From assembly GCA_964509505.1 (NCBI GenBank), contig CAZDYP010000163.1, forward strand, positions 1 through 12,210: 12,210 nucleotides of DNA, given 5' to 3'. Below the pieces are notes generated by a model, which was not told the DNA's origin, searched no databases, and was given only the letters and a program-made list of their open reading frames with translations. The DNA is from CAZDYP01 sp964509505. GTDB lineage: Bacteria; Chloroflexota; Anaerolineae; JACRMK01. The translations under genes and the position numbers were made by a program. Shown in pieces: positions 1 to 8,095 of this stretch. Within the stretch, counting starts at the first letter, position 1; each line of letters opens with the position of its first letter.

Positions 1-3000
1 TTTCTCTCCGCGCTCGCCGCCTACATCCCTCACGACCGCGTTGCTTACATCCTAAATCCTAATCAAGCGCTCGCCACAGCTGGCGTCGCGCTCATCGCCG
101 ACATCTCCGGGTTCACGCCGCTTACCGAAGCGCTCACGCAAGGTCGCAACGCCGACCAAGGCGCAGAAGAATTAACGCGCGCGCTTGATAGCGTGTTTAC
201 GCCTATCATCGCCGAAATCCATGCGTATCGCGGCAGTGTTATCCGCTTCGGCGGCGACGCGCTCATCGTCTGGTATGGACAGGAGCCACAGGCACAACCT
301 GACGCTGTCATTACGCGCGCGCTGCAATCCGCGCTGCGAATGCAGGAGGCGCTGCAAGCGCATGGACAAGTGCAGACGCCCCTCGGGCCCGTCACGCTCC
401 GCATGAAAATCGGCATGGCGTATGGTGCGGTGAAACGGTTCAATCTTGGCTCGTCTGCCCATGGCTACGAAGATGTCGTCGTCGGGCAGACATTGGATCG
501 CATGTCCGAAGCCGAGCATCACGCGCAACCCGACGAGATTGTGTGCGACACGGAGACATTGGCACAGCTCAACGCGCACAACGTCGCCGTCAAAGAATGG
601 CGCGAGGGGTTTGCCGTGCTCAACGCATTAGCGCAGCTCATTCAACCGCAGTCATGGCCTCCGTTCGCGTGGCACGGGGATATCGAAATACTCACCGCAC
701 AGCTCGCGCCGTACGTGCCGACACAAATCTATCAGACCTTGCAAGCAGGTCGCGCGCAAGTCGCCGAGCTAAAACCCGTCGTCAGCCTGTTCGTGCAATT
801 TCATGGTTTGCGCTACGACGACGACGCGCAGGTGGGCGAGCAGTTGCAAACCTATTTCACGACGGCGCAAGAAGTGATTGCGCGCTATGGTGGACGACTC
901 AATCGGCTCATCACAGGCGACAAGGGCAGCTTGCTGCACGTCATCTTCGGCGCGCCGCGCGCGGTGGAAGAACAAGAAGTGCGCGCGATTCGTTGCGCGC
1001 TCGACTTGCAACAGACGTGTGGACAATTGCCGTTCATCACCATGCAACGCATCGGCGTCACCACAGGGCGCGTGTTTGCCGGTCCCATTGGCGCGCCCAC
1101 CCGCCACGACTACACGACGATGGGCGATTCCATCAACTTGTCGGCGCGGCTGATGCAAAACGCAGCCGCTGGACAAATTTTGATGGATGCCGCCGTGCGC
1201 GAAAAATTGGGCGACGAGTTTGACCTCGCGGAGCTTGGACAAATTCGGGTGAAGGGCAAAGCGCAACCTGTCGCCGTGTTCGCCGCATTGGGCTTGCGCG
1301 CACTCACAGGGCGCAAGCAAGCGCGACGCACGTTGCCGCTCATCGGACGCGACGCCGAATTGAACGCGCTACGTGAGCGCTGTGCGGCGCTCTCCAAAGG
1401 CGAAGGAAGTATTCTCCTCCTCCTCGGCGAAGTGGGCATGGGTAAGACGTTGCTGCTCGACAATGTGCGTGCCGAAACGACGACACGTTGGGTTGGGGCG
1501 GACTGTGTGGATTATGGACAGACGGTTAGTGGTGGGTTGTTTGTGGATGTGCTGCGCGAGGTGATGCAGTTGTCCAGCAACCTGCCGCCGACAGACGCAA
1601 GCCAGCGCGTATCCGATTTTTGCGTCGAGCTATTTGGTACGGCGCGACTGGATGCGACGTATGCCTATGTGGCTCGTTTCATGGGCTTGCCCTTGCCCGC
1701 GCAGTTTGCGAATCGTCTGGAAGGCTTGTCGGGCGAAAGCTTCCGTTGGCAACTGTTCGAGCTCATCCCCAACATCTTTCGCGCACTGCTCACGCGCCAG
1801 TCGTTGGTGTTGGCATTAGATGATGTGCAATGGGCGGATGCCACCTCGTTGCAATTGATTGAAGCGCTGTTGCCATTGACGACCACGCTGCCCTTGTGCT
1901 TCATCATTGCCATGCGTCCTGAGTATGACAGCAAGGCGTGGGCGTTGCGTCAACATATCGTGAAGACATTGCCTGACCAGACGCTCGACCTGACGCTGAC
2001 CACGCTCGACGAAACCGCAGCGACGCAATTGCTCGACCTCTACACCCCGAATCTGCCTGAGCGCATCAAGACACAGCTCATCGCTAAAGGCAGCGGCAAT
2101 CCGCTCTTCCTCGTCGAAACCGCGCGCACCCTGCACGCGCAAGGCTTGTTGACGGACGACGCCGACGTGGATGCCATCGCTGCGGCTTTGCCCGACTCGG
2201 TGCAAGGCTTGCTGCTGGCGCAGATTGATCGCTTGTCGCTCACGGCGCGTCACGTCTTGCAACTCGCGTCGGTGGTCGGCAAATCGTTCTCGTATCCTGT
2301 GTTGAACGAGATCATGGGCAACGCGCAAGGACGATCACAAGGGTTGTCCCTACGGGCGCAATTGGCGACGCTCGAAGCGCAGGCTTATATTCGTAGGGAA
2401 CAAGATGAGACGTACACATTTCGACATGGTCTCATTCAACAGAGCGCGTACAGCACACTGCTATACGAGAATCGTCGCGCGCAACACCGGCAAGTCGCCA
2501 AGGCGGTCGAGCGTTTGTTTCCAACGCAGGTTGGCGAGCAAGCGGGCTTGTTGGGTTTCCACTATGAACGCGCCGACGACATGGCTCAGGCGACGACGTA
2601 CTACTTGCAATCCGCCGACCACGCGCGTTTGCTCTACGCACACGACGAAGCCGAGACCACATATCAAAAAGTCTTGCGAATGTTTGATGCGACCACTAGC
2701 GAAACTGACTTCGCGTCGTTAGAGCGTCGCGCGAAGACCTATCTCAAACTCGCGCAAGTGCGTTCCAATGCGCTCGACTTCGAGGGCGCGCAAGAATTTT
2801 ACGAGCGAGCGTTTGAGTTGTTGGAGCAGGCGGAGCGGGCGCGCCCACAAAAGGCGCTGACACCCGAAAAAGTTTTTCGGATGGGTGTATTGCAGCACGG
2901 ACCGACGACGCTTGACCCTGCGTTGGCGCAAGTCAAAGATGTTTCAGAGATTGTGACGGATTTGTTCGAGGGATTGGTGGAGCTCGATACGGAGTTAAAC

Positions 3001-4356
3001 GTGATTCCCGCTGTCGCGCGGCGCTGGCATATTCTGGACGAAGGCAAACGTTATCGCTTCGAGCTGCGCCCCAATTTGAAATGGAGTGATGGCGCGCCGT
3101 TGACCGCGCACGATTTTGTGTTTGCGTGGCGACGGAATTTGGCTCCGCAAACAAATGCAGGCATGGCTTATCAATTCTATGGGATTCAGGGGGCAGAAGA
3201 ATTCCATAAAGGACAGCATCAAAATAGCGATTCTATTGCAATTCATGCCCCAGATGAGCTGACACTAGAAATTACTCTCAAAACACCAATAGGCTACTTT
3301 CCCTATTTGCTGACTGCGCCTATTGCCTACCCACAACCTGCGCATAAGATTCGGCAGTGGGGCGATATCTGGAGCAAACCGGAGCTATTGACTGGCAATG
3401 GGCCCTTTCGAATCAAACAGTGGCGCCCCAATGAGGAAATTCAGTTGGAGAAAAATCCAAACTATCGAGGCTTTGCGGCGGGGAACCTTACCCACATTAG
3501 CTTGCGCTTCGTGATGCCCAAGTTAGAGCATTTCCTCCAAGATGAGATTGATTGGTGCCGCGTCGAAAATCAATCGAATTTGCCAGAACGCTATCCTCAA
3601 GAATCATTTCTCGTACAAGATTTGCAGCTGTTTTTCTTAGGCTTTGCTTGTCACTCCCCTCCCTTCGCTCAACGAGCGGTACGCCAAGCCTTTGCATTGT
3701 GCATTGATCAAAGCGAACTGGTGAGGCAGGTTACCGCGAATGTGCATAAGCCTGCGCTAGGCGGTGTGATTCCACCGGGGATGCCGGGTCATTCGCCTGA
3801 AATCGGCTTGGGCTTTGCGCCAGAGGCAGCGCGCCAGCTGCTGAAACAAATTGGCATAGATTTGGGCGCGCTCGCGCCAACTATCACCTTAGCCGCCTTG
3901 CCGGGCATGGCAACACCGCCTTTTCTGCAAGCCAGCTGGCGCGAACATCTAGGAGCGCAAATTAATCTGATAGAAGATATGCCAATTAATCAGGTGGTTG
4001 CAAACTTGAGCAAAGGCGCTATTCAGTTGGCGTTGCTGGGCTGGGACGCGCGCTACCCAGACCCAGACAGTGTCCTGCGCCCATTGTTTCATAGCGCTAG
4101 TCCATTTAATTGTTTTGGATGGCGTCATCGGAAATTTGACGAACTGGTAAATGCTGCCATTGGGTTGACTGACCAGACCGCCCGTATGCGATTATATCAC
4201 GAAGCGGATCGCCTCTTGGTCGCCGAGGATACTGCGGTTGTGCCATTGTACTATCGTCAATCATACGGCTTAATGCGCGCCGGCTTTCGTCTCGCCGAGG
4301 GGCGCAACATTGTGCGCGGCGGCGCATTCAAACTCAAAGATATCGTAGCTACATAG
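1..4356 (+). CDS. Soluble-adenylyl-cyclase-like protein: twin cyclase domains, AAA ATPase, TPR-like region and family 5 solute-binding domain (5' partial)
   Basis: The frame is open from base 1, so the true start lies upstream, probably by only a few codons. Residue 1 here is bases 1-3; 1,451 residues are visible. Cyclase domain 1 has ALIADISGFT (metal Asp34) and RFGGDAL (metal Asp86). Domain 2 (about 256-440) lacks the first metal Asp (Gln266) but has GDKG (Lys308) and YTTMGDSINLSAR (Thr372, Asn379, Arg383). An AAA-type ATPase follows, with Walker A GEVGMGKT (476-483) and Walker B LALDDVQWAD (near 608). A helical TPR-like stretch covers about 850-950. From residue 959 to the end is a complete SBP_bac_5 domain (LKWSDGAPLTAHDFVFAW near 1024). 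That family normally acts outside the cell, but no signal peptide or membrane segment is visible here, so I infer a cytoplasmic cyclic-nucleotide signalling protein with a peptide-sensor-like tail. The domain calls are firm; activity and ligand are not known. GTG at 193 is not the start, because the cyclase motif lies before it. Confidence 0.9.
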   Translation, partial: FLSALAAYIPHDRVAYILNPNQALATAGVALIADISGFTPLTEALTQGRNADQGAEELTRALDSVFTPIIAEIHAYRGSVIRFGGDALIVWYGQEPQAQPDAVITRALQSALRMQEALQAHGQVQTPLGPVTLRMKIGMAYGAVKRFNLGSSAHGYEDVVVGQTLDRMSEAEHHAQPDEIVCDTETLAQLNAHNVAVKEWREGFAVLNALAQLIQPQSWPPFAWHGDIEILTAQLAPYVPTQIYQTLQAGRAQVAELKPVVSLFVQFHGLRYDDDAQVGEQLQTYFTTAQEVIARYGGRLNRLITGDKGSLLHVIFGAPRAVEEQEVRAIRCALDLQQTCGQLPFITMQRIGVTTGRVFAGPIGAPTRHDYTTMGDSINLSARLMQNAAAGQILMDAAVREKLGDEFDLAELGQIRVKGKAQPVAVFAALGLRALTGRKQARRTLPLIGRDAELNALRERCAALSKGEGSILLLLGEVGMGKTLLLDNVRAETTTRWVGADCVDYGQTVSGGLFVDVLREVMQLSSNLPPTDASQRVSDFCVELFGTARLDATYAYVARFMGLPLPAQFANRLEGLSGESFRWQLFELIPNIFRALLTRQSLVLALDDVQWADATSLQLIEALLPLTTTLPLCFIIAMRPEYDSKAWALRQHIVKTLPDQTLDLTLTTLDETAATQLLDLYTPNLPERIKTQLIAKGSGNPLFLVETARTLHAQGLLTDDADVDAIAAALPDSVQGLLLAQIDRLSLTARHVLQLASVVGKSFSYPVLNEIMGNAQGRSQGLSLRAQLATLEAQAYIRREQDETYTFRHGLIQQSAYSTLLYENRRAQHRQVAKAVERLFPTQVGEQAGLLGFHYERADDMAQATTYYLQSADHARLLYAHDEAETTYQKVLRMFDATTSETDFASLERRAKTYLKLAQVRSNALDFEGAQEFYERAFELLEQAERARPQKALTPEKVFRMGVLQHGPTTLDPALAQVKDVSEIVTDLFEGLVELDTELNVIPAVARRWHILDEGKRYRFELRPNLKWSDGAPLTAHDFVFAWRRNLAPQTNAGMAYQFYGIQGAEEFHKGQHQNSDSIAIHAPDELTLEITLKTPIGYFPYLLTAPIAYPQPAHKIRQWGDIWSKPELLTGNGPFRIKQWRPNEEIQLEKNPNYRGFAAGNLTHISLRFVMPKLEHFLQDEIDWCRVENQSNLPERYPQESFLVQDLQLFFLGFACHSPPFAQRAVRQAFALCIDQSELVRQVTANVHKPALGGVIPPGMPGHSPEIGLGFAPEAARQLLKQIGIDLGALAPTITLAALPGMATPPFLQASWREHLGAQINLIEDMPINQVVANLSKGAIQLALLGWDARYPDPDSVLRPLFHSASPFNCFGWRHRKFDELVNAAIGLTDQTARMRLYHEADRLLVAEDTAVVPLYYRQSYGLMRAGFRLAEGRNIVRGGAFKLKDIVAT

Positions 4357-4392
4357 ACCTGTCAGAATTTCGCGTAGTGCGCCTGACAGGTC
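4356..4392. repeat. Short palindrome overlapping the cyclase stop codon
   Basis: Two perfect 10-nt arms, gacctgtcag (4356-4365) and ctgacaggtc (4383-4392), enclose a 17-nt loop. The last base of the TAG stop codon (4354-4356) is the first base of the left arm. The element fills most of the 44-bp gap between two convergent genes. No T-run follows either arm, so it is not a classic intrinsic terminator, although it could still act as a transcript 3' end or RNase barrier for both genes. It resembles the palindrome at 8062-8095. Confidence 0.8.
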
Positions 4393-4400
4393 CGAAGTTG

Positions 4401-5723
4401 CTAGGGTAAATTGAAACAATTGCCTGTATTGAGTTGAACTGAGTGATCGTAGTTCGCAGCCAATACACACAGCTGCGTCGCGCCACCAGGGCGCTCGCCG
4501 ACGGTGTACCCTGTGAATGGGCTAGGCGCAGCGCCGCCAACGGTCGTTGGATAAATTTTCCACGGACCTGCGCCAGGCATCCCAGCTTGACTGGGTGGCA
4601 CCGTGTTGAAGAAGAAGTGCAAGTGCAGTTGTCCCGATTGATACTCTGGTTGGAAGTTGAAGGTTTGGAAACTGACTACATAGGTGCTGCCGCTGAGCGT
4701 GATGTTGGTAATCTCCACGAATGGTCCGCTGTATGTCTGATTCATCACCAACGGCAGCAAAGCTCGCGGGGTTAGCACGCGAGTGATGAGATTGGTGCCT
4801 GTGATGTAGAGGTCCGCGTTGTTTTGAGCTTGGTTGCTGCTGAAGGTATTGTTAATCAGCGTCACATAAGCGGTGAGAGTCCCTCGCTTTTCAATCGCCA
4901 AACCGCCCCCACGCCCTGCTAACGCCGCATTATTATCGAAGAGACTGTTCGTGATAGTCAGATGACCGCTCGTGATGACCACGCGCGCCCCGCCGCCGTT
5001 GCCGCCCGAAGCGCTGTTGGCGCGAAACACCGAATGATGGATGTGCGCCTGACTGTTGCCAGAAATGTGCAGTTCCAAACCGCCTCCGGTTGTCGCCGTA
5101 TTCGTCAGGAACAAACTATCTGAAATGACGAGTTTCGACCCGCCACGCACATCAAGATACATAGCGCCGCCCGCATTCACCGCGCCACCTTGTGGAATTT
5201 CAAGATTTTCCAGACGCACTTGAGCGCTGTTGGAAATGATGCCAGAGATGCTACCCCCGCGTGGGGGATAGGGACCGCCCTGCTGGTCAAGGCTCAAATG
5301 CTGTATGGTCAATGAGATGATTTGGGGACCAATCATTAGCACTGGATTGCCCGCAAAATGGAACAACCCAGAACGGCTGTAGGGCGCGTGGAACGTGAAG
5401 CCGCTGGTATTCGTCAACACTTGGTCGGCTTTGCCGGCGCAATCATTGGTGCCATGCGACCAACCTCCCTGTAGGGTGATGTTCTTGGTGATAACTACAC
5501 CTTCTGAATTGCGCGGCGCCAGCATGATCATAATGGTATCACCATGAGAAACTCGACTAAGAGCGTCGCTCAATACGCCACAGCCGCCCTCACCCATAGC
5601 AGACCAATCAGCGGCTGCCTGCTGTTGCAATATCCACCAGCTCATGACTACAATAGCCAAAGCCGCCAGCCCCGCCATCCCCACCGCTTGCAACCGTACG
5701 ATGATTTGTGATTTGCGTGTCAT
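4401..5723 (-). CDS. Exported right-handed beta-helix protein
   Basis: A 440-residue protein. The N-terminus has positive charges followed by a hydrophobic stretch (about 14-32, VGMAGLAALAIVVMSWWIL), a signal peptide or membrane anchor. Residues of about 60-310 are rich in Asn, Gly and Ser, with repeating turns such as 'LTITNSLFDNNAALAGRGGG' and 'VTLINNTFSSNQAQN'. These are typical of parallel beta-helix (PbH1, polymorphic outer-membrane-like) surface proteins. The last 110 residues or so form a different compact region containing HLHFFFNTVPPSQAG and ending in NTGNCFNLP; this may be a separate C-terminal module. The start is supported by AAGGAGG at 5734-5740, 10 nt before the ATG. It lies 48 bp after the ATP-grasp gene on the same strand and is the last gene of the run. 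The fold call is good; the function (adhesion, sugar binding or scaffold) cannot be told. Confidence 0.8.
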   Translation of the reverse strand: MTRKSQIIVRLQAVGMAGLAALAIVVMSWWILQQQAAADWSAMGEGGCGVLSDALSRVSHGDTIMIMLAPRNSEGVVITKNITLQGGWSHGTNDCAGKADQVLTNTSGFTFHAPYSRSGLFHFAGNPVLMIGPQIISLTIQHLSLDQQGGPYPPRGGSISGIISNSAQVRLENLEIPQGGAVNAGGAMYLDVRGGSKLVISDSLFLTNTATTGGGLELHISGNSQAHIHHSVFRANSASGGNGGGARVVITSGHLTITNSLFDNNAALAGRGGGLAIEKRGTLTAYVTLINNTFSSNQAQNNADLYITGTNLITRVLTPRALLPLVMNQTYSGPFVEITNITLSGSTYVVSFQTFNFQPEYQSGQLHLHFFFNTVPPSQAGMPGAGPWKIYPTTVGGAAPSPFTGYTVGERPGGATQLCVLAANYDHSVQLNTGNCFNLP

Positions 5724-5771
5724 CCCTTTTCTGCCTCCTTATTGAGTTGTCGGTGAACTGTTTACTGCTTT

Positions 5772-7229
5772 TCAGTATGGCGGCAAAATCTCCGAATCAT
5801 GCCGCCCTACCAGCACTGTGCACATCCCGCCACGTTGCGCGACGTTCACAACTTGCCGTTGTGACGCGCGCCCTAGAATCGAAAGACCGCGATTCGTCGC
5901 CGCAAAACCGAGCACCATGTAAAACGGCGCCATCGTCACATTGCCATCAGGGGTCAGCACAGGAAACTCGCGTGTGATGATGCGCGCCATCTTCTGCACG
6001 ACCCACCCCGGATTCATCTCGGTCAACGCTTTCTGAATCGCCGCGTCCCACTCGGTCTGCTCCAACGCATGACCGATGTAAACGTCTGTCCCGCCATACG
6101 CGCGATTTGGTTTGATGACGAGCCGCTCGCGGTTGCGCCGCGTATATTCCACGAGGTCAATGGGCCAGCCTTCGGGGCCCGTTGACATGCACTCGCGCAA
6201 GAGCCGCGTCCACAAGATGTGGCGCTGAAAGACTTCTTGTTGGTCGGGCGTGAAATACTTCGCCCAGTTCGGGTCGGTCAAAATTTCAAAGGTACTCTTG
6301 TGGTCGAAATCGCCCGCCATCGAAGAGACCATACGGTTCGTCTTGAACAACGTCTTGAGCGGCTTCACGTCCACGCCTTCTTTTTCGAGTTCGATGATGT
6401 CGCGCAGCTCATAATCACGATAACACACGTCAATCCGCACGCCCTCGTACAGCACCTCTTCGCCCTTCAACGTCAATTCGGTGGGGTCGGCATGGAATAC
6501 AGGTAAGCCTTGCTCACGATAAAATTTTTCGAGTGCCTCTTGTTCGTTTGTCCCCGCCATGACGTACTTCGGGTCAATCAGCGCGATGGCTTTGCCCTTG
6601 CGCCGTAGACGCTTCGCGTGGTCTTGGAGCTCGTGCATGAATAGCTCGCGCAAGTCATATAACGATTCGAGAACCATATCCGGTACAACTTCTTGAATCG
6701 CAGGCGCGACCACGTCGAGGATGATGCTCTCGGCGGTTGGGATGAGGTGGATGCCGCCGACGCCGTTCAGGTTGGCTTCCATGAATTCGAGCGCGTTCTT
6801 CCAGCTGGGGCTCATCAAATCCGCCATCGCATCGAGTCGCCCAAACACGGTATGCGTGCGGCTGTGCTTCGCCGTCCATAACTCGCGTAGCCATTGGTCT
6901 TCGATTTCAAGCAGTGGAATGATTTGGCGCACGTCTTGGCGCTGCAAATAGAGGTCGGGGATTTGCTTGAGGGCTTCGTTGATGGTAAGTGTGACATAGT
7001 GGAAGTACGAGACTTGTTCGGGGAAGACGCCGCGCGGGCAGAGCATCATGTTGATCACGTCTTCGCCTTCTTCGCGGAAATAGACGAGACCGCGCTCTTT
7101 CGAAAGTTCGCGCACCTTGCGCGTGAGCTCCGCCACCTGCGTGGGCGGCAACTGCAAGAACGCGCCGCGCAAGCGCGAGTCTAAACTTAGATGACTGAGA
7201 CCGCGTTCATCGGAGGGGGAAATGGACAT
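5772..7229 (-). CDS. Circularly permuted ATP-grasp ligase-like protein
   Basis: A 485-residue protein resembling the circularly permuted ATP-grasp/glutathionylspermidine-synthase-like superfamily, whose members join a carboxylate to an amine using ATP. Visible signs are RIDVCYRDYELRD (265-277, the usual 'VDvvyR' region), the ATP-binding strand and loop LVIKPNRAYGGTDVYIG (370-386), WVVQKMARIITREFPV (409-424), and the C-terminal VVNVAQRGGMCTVLV (460-474). The substrate cannot be predicted. I chose the ATG at 7229 (MSISPSDERG). An in-frame TTG start at 7304 would put 25 extra residues on mobile-element sequence and is unlikely. The Shine-Dalgarno site is weak (AGGAUG-like). The frame is the same as that of the preceding NIPSNAP-like gene once the inserted element is removed, so this may once have been the C-terminal part of a fusion. 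Confidence 0.78.
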   Translation of the reverse strand: MSISPSDERGLSHLSLDSRLRGAFLQLPPTQVAELTRKVRELSKERGLVYFREEGEDVINMMLCPRGVFPEQVSYFHYVTLTINEALKQIPDLYLQRQDVRQIIPLLEIEDQWLRELWTAKHSRTHTVFGRLDAMADLMSPSWKNALEFMEANLNGVGGIHLIPTAESIILDVVAPAIQEVVPDMVLESLYDLRELFMHELQDHAKRLRRKGKAIALIDPKYVMAGTNEQEALEKFYREQGLPVFHADPTELTLKGEEVLYEGVRIDVCYRDYELRDIIELEKEGVDVKPLKTLFKTNRMVSSMAGDFDHKSTFEILTDPNWAKYFTPDQQEVFQRHILWTRLLRECMSTGPEGWPIDLVEYTRRNRERLVIKPNRAYGGTDVYIGHALEQTEWDAAIQKALTEMNPGWVVQKMARIITREFPVLTPDGNVTMAPFYMVLGFAATNRGLSILGRASQRQVVNVAQRGGMCTVLVGRHDSEILPPY

Positions 7230-7257
7230 GAGGGGGACATCCTGATGTTGGATTTCA

Positions 7258-7395
7258 GATTTTAGGTAACTACTCAGGCCAGACCCTAAAGGTTTCGTTT
7301 GCAAGAGAAGACTAAGTAAAAATGCGCTTCATTTGCAAATGATTTCCTAAATTTACTGAGAAAAACCTTTAGGGTCTGAGTAGTTACGATTTTAG
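7258..7395. mobile_element. IS66-like MITE (122 bp) with 8-bp target duplication
   Basis: The element itself is 7266-7387. The left end reads GTAACTACTCA (7266-7276), then a 5-nt insertion, then gaccctaaaggttt (7282-7295). The right end (7363-7387) is its exact reverse complement without the insertion, giving 25 matching terminal nucleotides. A perfect direct repeat, gattttag, flanks it at 7258-7265 and 7388-7395. Ends starting GTAA with an 8-bp target duplication are hallmarks of the IS66 family; with no room for a transposase, this is a MITE-type non-autonomous derivative. A perfect 14-bp palindrome, tcatttgcaaatga (7329-7342), lies near the middle. The right end supplies the TAA stop codon of the upstream NIPSNAP-like gene. 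The interior is AT-rich and codes for nothing recognisable. Confidence 0.85.
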
Positions 7396-8046
7396 ATTGC
7401 TTGCGCCGAACTCAAGCGCGCGCATCAAACACACCCACGTCCGCAACGTCAGCTCATTGCGTCGCGCTAACGCTTTCGCGCTCGCTTCCCATAATGCGGG
7501 GTCCATGTTCGGAGGCATTGGCACGTTGGCGCGCGTCTCGCCCCAATTCGCCACGCTTTGATAGCCTGTGAGCAACACAATCTCCAACGGATTCGTCTGC
7601 GCCAGCGTCGCCCACAAGCCGAGGATACAACTACCTTGTGTCTCGATGCGGGGCCACACGCCTTCGGCGGAACAGCGCACGAATTCGTCAAGGTCGGCGG
7701 GACGAATGAAGAAACGACGATAGCCATACACGGGGCGCTGATCTGCTTGCGGCAGCTGTTCTTTCGGACGCGAGGCAATCGCGCGCAGCAAACGCGCTTC
7801 TTCTTTTTCGACCAGCGCGCTGCGTGAAGGCAACATAGGTTGTGTGCGCTCCCATGTCGCCACGTCAGGATAGCGCGTGATTTGCACGAGCTCGTCAATC
7901 GGGTTGCCAATGAGACCATGCAACAAGCACACCAGCTGTCCATCGTGTTGCGCGAGCGAGCGCCACAATGTTTCGCGGCAAAATTTTAGATAGTCGGGTT
8001 GCGCGCCCTTGTGCAGTAAGGTGCGGCGCTCTTCAAAAATCGTCAT
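7384..8046 (-). CDS. NIPSNAP-like tandem ferredoxin-fold protein, 3' end altered by MITE
   Basis: A 220-residue protein with two similar halves. The first starts MTIFEERRTLLHKGAQPDYL and the second near residue 108 with YGYRRFFIRPADLDEFV. Each half ends in a strand followed by a W-containing helix (ITRYPDVATWERT and LTGYQSVANWGET). This pattern matches the NIPSNAP/dimeric alpha-beta-barrel fold. Such proteins bind or transform small molecules, but the family name gives no specific reaction. The last codons (S-N-L-K-S-stop) come from target duplication and MITE: the TAA (7384-7386) is part of the element's GTAA terminus. Without the insertion the frame runs on, in phase, into the ATP-grasp gene. 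Spacing to the upstream split-barrel gene is 47 bp and includes a palindrome. The Shine-Dalgarno site is weak (AAGAGA). Confidence 0.72.
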   Translation of the reverse strand: MTIFEERRTLLHKGAQPDYLKFCRETLWRSLAQHDGQLVCLLHGLIGNPIDELVQITRYPDVATWERTQPMLPSRSALVEKEEARLLRAIASRPKEQLPQADQRPVYGYRRFFIRPADLDEFVRCSAEGVWPRIETQGSCILGLWATLAQTNPLEIVLLTGYQSVANWGETRANVPMPPNMDPALWEASAKALARRNELTLRTWVCLMRALEFGASNLKS

Positions 8047-8061
8047 AAGTTTCTCTTTAGC

Positions 8062-8095
8062 AGACCCGCGAGGTTTGGGAAACCCTCGCGGGTCT
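8062..8095. repeat. Short GC-rich palindrome between split-barrel and NIPSNAP-like genes
   Basis: Arms agacccgcgagg (8062-8073) and cctcgcgggtct (8084-8095) pair perfectly over 12 bp, with a few more pairs inside if one base is bulged (gttt/aaac). On the minus strand it begins TAGACC, and the TAG (8094-8096) is the stop codon of the split-barrel gene. Compared with the palindrome at 4356-4392 the arms differ at three positions, and each change is matched in the opposite arm. It may stabilise or attenuate the polycistronic transcript. There is no clear T-run after it. Confidence 0.8.

Noticed and set aside
769..1320. Minus-strand open frame across the second cyclase domain
   Set aside because: The plus frame carries clear cyclase motifs throughout. 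The reverse frame comes from the GC-rich codon use.
4356..4392. Reading the convergent palindrome as a standard intrinsic terminator
   Set aside because: Neither side has a T-run and the loop is 17 nt. It is better described as a palindromic repeat that may still affect transcript ends.
5708..5977. Small plus-strand open frame over the end of the ATP-grasp gene
   Set aside because: It lies antisense to two recognised genes and their gap, with no ribosome site or family resemblance.
7230..7304. Longer ATP-grasp start at TTG 7304
   Set aside because: The added 25 residues would be read through the MITE end and its duplication. The ATG at 7229 begins conserved-looking sequence.
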